Part shown: positions 57,826 to 64,000 of the stretch, piece after piece
Position numbering within the stretch: position 1 is the stretch's first letter
Layout of the letters: each line of letters opens with the position of its first letter
Source: Deinandra increscens subsp. villosa
Lineage: Eukaryota > Streptophyta > Magnoliopsida > Asterales > Asteraceae
Reading direction: 5' to 3'
Assembly (NCBI GenBank): GCA_039602395.1
Contig: JBCNJP010000006.1
Coordinates: forward strand, 67,770,509 to 67,834,508
DNA: 64,000 nucleotides
Program-made: the position numbers and the translations under genes
Notes under the pieces: generated by a model
Seen by the model: only the letters and a program-made list of their open reading frames with translations
Database searches by the model: none
Told to the model about the DNA's origin: nothing

Positions 57826-60499
57826 GCAACCCTAAAACTTTTGCTTTCTTTCCCCAGCGACGATAGCAACAACGACAGCCGAGACTGCGAGTGCTACGAC
57901 ACAAGAATAATTTTCGGGACGAAAATTCCAATTTCAAGGGGATGATGTGACATCCGGGAATTTCAAGGTTAACTTCCGTTAGACAAATCCGTTAGTTACG
58001 TTATAAGTGTTAACTTAGTAACTAATGCTTAACTAGGCCGAATGCGTCCACGTCCTTTGGTTGATCACCGAACCCGCCCATATGTGCTATGTGTTCATTT
58101 ATTGTTGTCATTATGTGCAATGTGATTTAAATGCATGATTTAATATTATGAATAGCATGACAAATTGTAAATCCTTGATTACGTGAAAATTTGCCTAAGT
58201 TGTGCAGCCAGCGAAACTACCGGGCGAAACTGTAGTGTCGCCCGGTAGCCAGCTAAGCTAATCAGTTAAAACGTGACCAGAGCTAGTTTCGCCTGGCTAG
58301 CGAAACTGCCAGCGAAACTAGCCTCTGATATAAATAAACTTAATAAGCCCTAGTTTCTCCATTTGCCTCATTTCATCACAAACACACACACACTCCTCTC
58401 TGGAACCTGGTCAGCCGAGAAAGTCACCCAAGGACCAAGATCTCAGCCTCTAGACCATCATCTCATCTCATCTATCGATTCTTGATATCAAACGTGAGTC
58501 CCAAAACTATGTTTTATGCTTTTCTATGTGTTTTCTCCTTAAAGCATGATCAAACCTTCATGAAAACTTGTATGCTTCTGAGATAATATTTGGAATGCTA
58601 GATCTATCATAAAGTTAGCAACTTTGCGTATAAAATCCAACCATGATAAAGATTTATGCTATTTTAGCCATTTTAGGGTTTTATATGTATTTTGGGTGAT
58701 TTGATGACAAATTGCATGTTTAAGGTGTTAAAGCTTGCTGATTTATGTTGGTAAATGCCTATGTATGCTAAATAATGAATTGCATGTAAGATCAGAAGCT
58801 GTTAGTTTGATTTTTAGGCAAATCCGTATGTTTTTCGCGACCAGCGAAACTGTGTGTTCTCTGGGCGAAATTATTTAGCGAATTTACTTGTTCATTCAGC
58901 GACACTGTCGAGCGAAACTATAGTGTCGCTAGCGAAACTGATCCGACCAGCTCGAGCGAAACTACCGAGCGAAATACCGAACGAAAGTTCAAACCAGTTT
59001 CCCTGCGAAACTAGGCTAGCGAAACTGCGTCAGCAGTTTCGGGCGAAACTAGCCTAGCGAAACTGTGTCACCGGGCATTGCCTAGCGAAAGTGCTGCCCG
59101 TGCACCCAGCGAAGCTGCCTAGCGAAACTGTGCTAGCGAAACTAAGACCTGACCTGAAAACCAAACTTGTGAAATTTGCTTAAGTGTTATGCCATGACTT
59201 ACATGATTATGCCATGATGATACATGTTTGATTTCTGTAATATGTGAACCCTTGTTTATGATCAACCATCGGTATCGTGTGTCGGTATGTCGAGTCTTAG
59301 TTGCAACGTGCTATGTTATGGGCCATAGTGACGTTAAGTTAAAGTTTAGACACAACCTAACACCTAAGACCTTAATGTGATTACTAGGTCTTCGTTAGCA
59401 AACATAAATTGGATTAACAAGTGTAGCTGAGCAACCTAAGGTGAGTTTCACAAACCCTTTACTTGTGAGCCCGTTTGGGTCACAACGAACATACTAAACG
59501 GAAAACAACGCTGGCAATTTGAGGTATTGCCTAATGGGGTACCTGTTATGGAAGTTGGAGTGTTTTATGGGGAACACTTGCAACTGTCCATCCTTGGGGT
59601 TTCAAATGAAATCCGGAACCAACCATTATGACACTTAAACTCTTTTTGGGATTTCAGATGAAATCCGGAATAAACATTTTTAATATGACTAGTGTAGGTT
59701 AAAGTCTAAACCAAATGATATCACATGATTTCTAAGGATGCTTAAAAACTTAAAGACCTCAACTTAGTACTGATGATCTGGAAAGCGAGGGGATGTTGGG
59801 TAGATCTACTGAGGGTTTGACAAACCCTGCTCCGCGGTACACAAATGTGTAGCCAACCGGCCGGGGGCCGAACGGAGTGCAATATCAGCCTGTTCTTAGT
59901 TGTGGGCATCCCAAATGGGACACAACTGGAGGCACAAACCAACGGCAAATGCCGCACTCTGTTACGTCAGCTTTCAGCCCTAGTACGACTTCCTTAGTGC
60001 ATGGAAACCGGATTAGCTACCCGCGATATCGGTTGACTGCTTTAACTTTTACATAACTAGTGCATATTCAGTAAACAAACTCTTGGTAATGTTTTGCAAA
60101 ACCATACTACTTATATATGTTGATACATACGATTATTGAGACTGGGCCAATGCATGTCATGCCCACCGTGAACTCACCAACCGTTAGGTTGACACTTGTG
60201 TGGTTTTCACTTTTGCAGATCGTTGAAGAGTATCCGCTGAAGGTTGGCATGGCACGTGAAGACTTAAATTTTATTAAACTTAACTTGGGAATTTAGATAC
60301 AATGACTTGTTTATGTAAAGCACGTGGTTAGTGCTAAGACAATTATTTTTCCGCTGCGCATATTTTGGAAACTGTTTTTATTATTAATGCTTGAACTTTA
60401 CTCTGGTTCATTTAGTATTTGTAACTAATGGTTGTGGTCCTAGTCTGCGTGCACCCCTTAACGGTATAAACTCCGTTAGCGGTTATTTGGGGGTGTGAC
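57826..60499 (+). mobile_element. 3' end and long LTR of a Gypsy element
   Basis: After 57826 comes internal 3' sequence (TTCGGGACGAAAATTCC) and a polypurine tract AAGGGGATGA (57936-57945). The LTR starts TGTGACATCCGGG at 57946 and ends near GGGGGTGTGAC at about 60499, some 2.55 kb. This layout fits Tekay/Del-type chromoviruses. A TATA box (GATATAAATAAA, about 58327) precedes a CT-rich leader (58360-58400), a probable transcription start. The final base is T rather than A, so the end may be mutated or cut. No partner LTR is in the window. Confidence 0.7.
58205..59150. repeat. Dispersed GCGAAACT octamer array in the Gypsy LTR
   Basis: The exact octamer GCGAAACT occurs 14 times, four in 58205-58320 and ten in 58845-59150, plus many one-off variants (GCGAAATT, GCGAAAGT, GCGACACT) and a few inverted AGTTTCGC forms. 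The two clusters flank the probable TATA box and leader. Confidence 0.88.
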
Positions 60500-60541
60500 T
60501 TTTTTTTTTTTAAACAGGTCGAAATATATATCGCCTTGTGC

Positions 60542-61041
60542 NNNNNNNNNNNNNNNNNNNNNNNNNNNNNNNNNNNNNNNNNNNNNNNNNNNNNNNNNNN
60601 NNNNNNNNNNNNNNNNNNNNNNNNNNNNNNNNNNNNNNNNNNNNNNNNNNNNNNNNNNNNNNNNNNNNNNNNNNNNNNNNNNNNNNNNNNNNNNNNNNNN
60701 NNNNNNNNNNNNNNNNNNNNNNNNNNNNNNNNNNNNNNNNNNNNNNNNNNNNNNNNNNNNNNNNNNNNNNNNNNNNNNNNNNNNNNNNNNNNNNNNNNNN
60801 NNNNNNNNNNNNNNNNNNNNNNNNNNNNNNNNNNNNNNNNNNNNNNNNNNNNNNNNNNNNNNNNNNNNNNNNNNNNNNNNNNNNNNNNNNNNNNNNNNNN
60901 NNNNNNNNNNNNNNNNNNNNNNNNNNNNNNNNNNNNNNNNNNNNNNNNNNNNNNNNNNNNNNNNNNNNNNNNNNNNNNNNNNNNNNNNNNNNNNNNNNNN
61001 NNNNNNNNNNNNNNNNNNNNNNNNNNNNNNNNNNNNNNNNN
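60542..61041. other. Assembly gap (500 N)
   Basis: Exactly 500 N; true size unknown. Confidence 0.99.
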
Positions 61042-61815
61042 TACAAGCCTCTAAAGGAGCTTAAAGTCTTAAACCCTAATCTCTTCGACCCGTGTACAGC
61101 TTGAAAAAGCACGCATTAGCTTCAGCCTCTCTCTCTTTAGCGTGCTCGTGAACATCCCATTGATTGGCTTGAAATCTGCTCTCTCTCGATTCTGCATTTA
61201 CTCTCCTTTCAACCTCCTTCGCACGCACGCTTGCATCGAACCACCAAAACCACCAGACGCCGCTTCGTGAACCACAATTCTCCTCCCTTCAATTGGCTAT
61301 TCCGTTTTGCTGGCTAGATACAAAGTTTTCGGCCAGATTCAAAATTCGAATTACATAGAGAGAGAGAGAGAGAGAGAGAGAGTGAGAGAGAAAGACCATA
61401 TCTGATTCACATCGTCCACCTGTTCTTCATCCAGTTCTCTGGTTTGATTCCACTCAAACTTGTGATTTCCTGAAGGTATTGTTATCTTCGAGTTTTGAAT
61501 TCAACCAATTTCGCAGAGTAGGTTTGATGTTAAATTTTTTGTTAGGTTTGTTTGTTCCGAGAAGTAATTTGATGATTTCATTGCTGGCTACATGTGTCTT
61601 TTCTTTTCTTTACAGGTGGTGTTAGGGCTGAGGTTTTGGATTCCGCTTTTGATGATTTCATTGCTGGCTACATGTGTCTTTTCTTTTCTTTACAGGTGGT
61701 GTTAGGGCTGAGGTTTTGGATTCCGCTCCTCGACAACAGAAACAAAGCAATAATTATTTAGGTGGCTGTAGTTGTTCTTGGTTTTTCATCAGCCATCATT
61801 TTTATAGAAGAAGAT
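61042..61815 (+). other. 5'-UTR-like leader with (GA)n and duplicated acceptor
   Basis: CT-rich leader sequence follows the gap (CTCTCTCTTTAGCG). A (GA)n run lies at 61356-61391, then intron-like sequence to TTTCTTTACAG|GTGGTG, which occurs twice because of an 80-bp tandem duplication. An ATG at 61816 opens MSERLDYKV before a GT donor. It looks like the start of a plant gene, but I cannot name the product. Confidence 0.4.
61571..61730. repeat. 80-bp tandem duplication containing a splice acceptor
   Basis: Units 61571-61650 and 61651-61730 are identical except at the last bases (GCTTTT against GCTCCT). Each contains the polypyrimidine tract and TTTACAG|GTGG. Confidence 0.92.
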
Positions 61816-62024
61816 ATGAGTGAAAGGCTTGATTACAAAGTTGTGAGTATTCTTGTTTATCAGATTTCTCCAATATCATTTGTGACAAATCATAATAATT
61901 AGTTCCGAAATGCAAATTTGGTTACTATGTAGAAGCAATTTCTCTATATTGTGAACTGCAGGATGCAGGTTTTCAACCAAATATGGTAACAACAGTTTTA
62001 AAACTAGAGTGTAACTATTGTGAT

Positions 62025-62135
62025 TTATCATATGATCAGTGAAGAGCATAAGGAACTTGTTGAATCAACAGCAGAGAGGGTGTATGGCTTGATACATCTG
62101 CGATACATATTAACCACCAACGAAATTTCTGTAAT
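62025..62135 (+). pseudogene. Casein kinase 2 beta-like exon, isolated
   Basis: The frame ISEEHKELVESTAERVYGLI, then HLRYILTTNEISVM, ends at ATG|GTAAGA. It matches the helical segment of CK2 regulatory subunit beta (E-E-Q-N-E-L-V-E-S-A-A-E-x-L-Y-G-L-I-H-x-R-Y-I-L-T). The upstream acidic part and the downstream zinc-finger (CPRVYC) are not found next to it; the following exon-like pieces do not match CK2 beta. It is either a diverged gene fragment or a captured exon. Confidence 0.5.
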
Positions 62136-63760
62136 GGTAAGATAGCCTGTCCACCCTTCTGTTTTCTCTTATCTCATGATTATTTGCTTTTAAGCTCTTA
62201 ACTTGTTCATTGACAGAATCTCAACCACTATCTCGAGACAAGTTTGGGGTTATTTGGTTTCTAATGATATCCCATAAGTTAAGAAAAGGGGAATTTTGTT
62301 TACTGGTTGTATTTATTGTATGCTTTTTTATTTATATATTTTTTGTGTGTTTCTGGCAGGGATGGGTAAAGGAAGCACAACTGACAGACATATCTCATAC
62401 ATATTCACCATTCTTTTTCTTCAGGTTTAGCTTTGGCCAATCGGAAGCAAATGTATGTTTTTAGTTGCATCTTCTCCTTCCATATGATTTATATTCTCCT
62501 TGTAGCCCATGAGAATATTTGGCTTCATGGTTGAATAGGAAATATTAAACTAACCGAATATCTATATCTCTATAGCATAACAGATAGAGGCAATTTTGAA
62601 TGATTTAAGGCTGCTTTGAAGATGATCTGAGGCTTACTTGGTATTATTTTGAGACTATTAATAAGCCTTCTTATATGGATGAAGGTTTTGAACTGATGTT
62701 TACCTGGTTGTTGGTTTGCAAGCTCCTAAAAGATGTTTAACACAGGTATCCTAGATGGACGGATGGACAATGATTTTGTTCGTTACATTCCATAGTCTAA
62801 TAGTTTATCTTATTCTTTATGGGATTTCCCCTTTATGAGCAAGTAGTGGACGGTTAATTTGGTGTGCTTCAGTCTTCCTTCAAATTACAAAATTTACATG
62901 CTTATCGTTGTTGCTCTAAAGCTCTTTATATGTGCTATTGCATTGTCATCTGATTTTGTTTCAGGCAGTTGTGAGTGCTTTGTTCTTTGATAACCAAAGG
63001 TATTTTGGTTTATTATCTATAAGCAAACATGTATTTGAAGAATCGGGTGTTAATTTACATCTGGGTGTTAAATTTACAATACTTCCTATTAGCAAACTTG
63101 TATATTCAGATGTTATTTGGTTAAGATCCTGTTAAGAATCTATGTAATTCAACAAAACAACTTACTACCACTTCAATTGCCTTTCCTGTAAGTGGATTCT
63201 TAAATTGGTTTTTTATGGTGTCTTAACTACTTGAGTCTAATTTGATTTAATTTTTTATCAACTCCATCAAATATTTCTTCTTTTGTTTGAATCACAGCTC
63301 AGTGATCAGTTCTGTGATGGCTGGCAAATGATAAAATAGTCTCATGTTTTAGTGCTCTCATGTGAGTTTCACCTATCAATATGGGTTTGGATCGGGCTGT
63401 GTAATGATAAACGTATACAATTTCTAAACAGCTCAGCGACCAGCTTTGTGATGCCTGCATTTGGTTGATTTGCGTGTATAAATGTGTTTGACATCACCTG
63501 CAGAATCACATAGTGTCAAAGGCTGAAGAATCAAATAAATGTGTATCTGCAAAATTTCGGGCATCATCCTTTTCATGTGAGTTTTTTTAGACTTGAAATT
63601 TGTCAATAATCCAAATCTTCATAGGTGAGCTCCACATACATAGCTAAACTCAATCTTCAGTTATCACAGTTAGGGTTTCGCCCTATGATCAATATGATGT
63701 TCACTTAGTTTTAAGGTAGATGAATGATGGTTTCTTACGAACCTAATTCTTCTTGCTGTT
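62136..63760. other. Intron-like sequence, no gene identified
   Basis: AT-rich with several exon-like pieces between plausible splice sites, e.g. 62361-62457 GWVKEAQLTDISHTYSPFFF. CAGCTCAGTGATCAGTTCTG at 63296 is echoed by CAGCTCAGCGACCAGCTTTG at 63431. None of these can be assigned. Confidence 0.4.
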
Positions 63761-63767
63761 TGACCTA

Positions 63768-63920
63768 ATTTTGATTTGATTTTGTGTAGCCTAACCAAAT
63801 TTGACCTAATTTTGATTTGATTTTGCGCATTAGTTTTTAGTTTGTGAAATTAACACTTTTAGTTGCAAGTTTGACCTAATTTTGATTTGATTTTGTGTAG
63901 CCTAACCAAATTTACGAGAT
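63768..63920. repeat. Repeated intron-exon junction ahead of the RPL38-like exon
   Basis: TTTGACCTAATTTTGATTTG-ATTTTG occurs three times, ending near 63786, 63824 and 63895. The first and third copies continue TGTAG|CCTAACCAAATTT, i.e. they contain the splice acceptor and the first 13 bases of the exon. Confidence 0.85.
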
Positions 63921-64000
63921 CAAGGATTTGCTTCTGACTGCAAGAAGGAAGGATGCACGATCCGTGAAGATCAAGAGAAGCAAAAGATGTGTTTAAGTTT
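63901..64000 (+). pseudogene. RPL38: RPL38-like (eL38) coding exon, frameshifted, runs off the window
   Basis: After the acceptor TGTGTAG the exon encodes PNQIYEIKDLLLTARRKDAR and SVKIKRSK. This is nearly the start of ribosomal protein eL38, a small protein of the cytosolic 60S subunit. No ATG precedes it in the exon; in known RPL38 genes the ATG can sit alone before an intron. After KRSK one extra A in AGCAAAAGATG shifts the frame and gives an early stop (GTTTAA), where the family has KDVVKF. The rest is outside the window. It is either a pseudogene, a captured fragment, or a base error in the assembly. Confidence 0.7.

Noticed and set aside
58854..59057. 67-residue frame in the Gypsy LTR
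   Set aside because: It is produced by the GCGAAACT repeats and has no family match.

Overview
The window is nuclear DNA from a flowering plant. Its genes have many GT-AG introns, one protein carries a plastid transit peptide, and the flanks are AT-rich and full of LTR retrotransposons, LINEs, SINEs, MITEs and Helitron-like debris. The ectodomain-less kinase family (N-terminus MKEFEHLK) and several repeat families point to a eudicot, most likely Asteraceae; that is inference. Two runs of exactly 500 N (44082-44581 and 60542-61041) are scaffold gaps of unknown true size.

Left half, 1-33.3 kb, is the gene-bearing euchromatic part. In order it holds: the last exons of a PDE327-type FAD-dependent oxidoreductase (+), a QWRF-family microtubule protein (+), two tandem F-box genes (+), a nine-exon plastid translation initiation factor IF-3 (-), and a 19-exon phage-type RNA polymerase, best called RpoTp (+). 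From memory, Arabidopsis carries PDE327, QWRF and IF-3 genes together on chromosome 4, and QWRF, IF-3 and RpoTp genes together on chromosome 2, so this looks like the undivided ancestral block. RpoTp transcribes and IF-3 translates plastid genes, and PDE327 mutants are pigment-defective, so three neighbours serve the plastid. Between these genes lie a LINE end, a foldback MULE-MITE with a 9-bp target duplication, a Gypsy gag relic, a Copia integrase fragment, a Harbinger-associated relic and a Helitron-like 3' end.

Middle, 34-57 kb, is a kinase cluster invaded by transposons. Its core is a minus-strand locus (39527-42245) where three exons join in frame with matched splice phases into a predicted 659-residue protein: an N-terminal kinase (HRD present, DFG replaced by DMG) fused to a C-terminal IMK-like pseudokinase (VAIK lysine replaced by Tyr, HGN in place of HRD). 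That is the layout of tandem kinase proteins, a class that includes cereal disease-resistance genes. Decayed copies with the same order of the two kinase types lie on the other strand (44582-48020 and 51484-56840). They are broken by a nonsense codon, a Tourist-like MITE, a microhomology deletion and a very young non-autonomous LTR retrotransposon. An isolated first-kinase fragment sits at 35991.

Right end, 57-64 kb: a LINE ORF2 relic is cut by a long Gypsy LTR that carries a dense GCGAAACT repeat. After the second gap comes an exon patchwork: a 5'-UTR-like leader with an 80-bp tandem duplication of a splice acceptor, one casein-kinase-2-beta-like exon, and a frameshifted RPL38-like exon running off the window.
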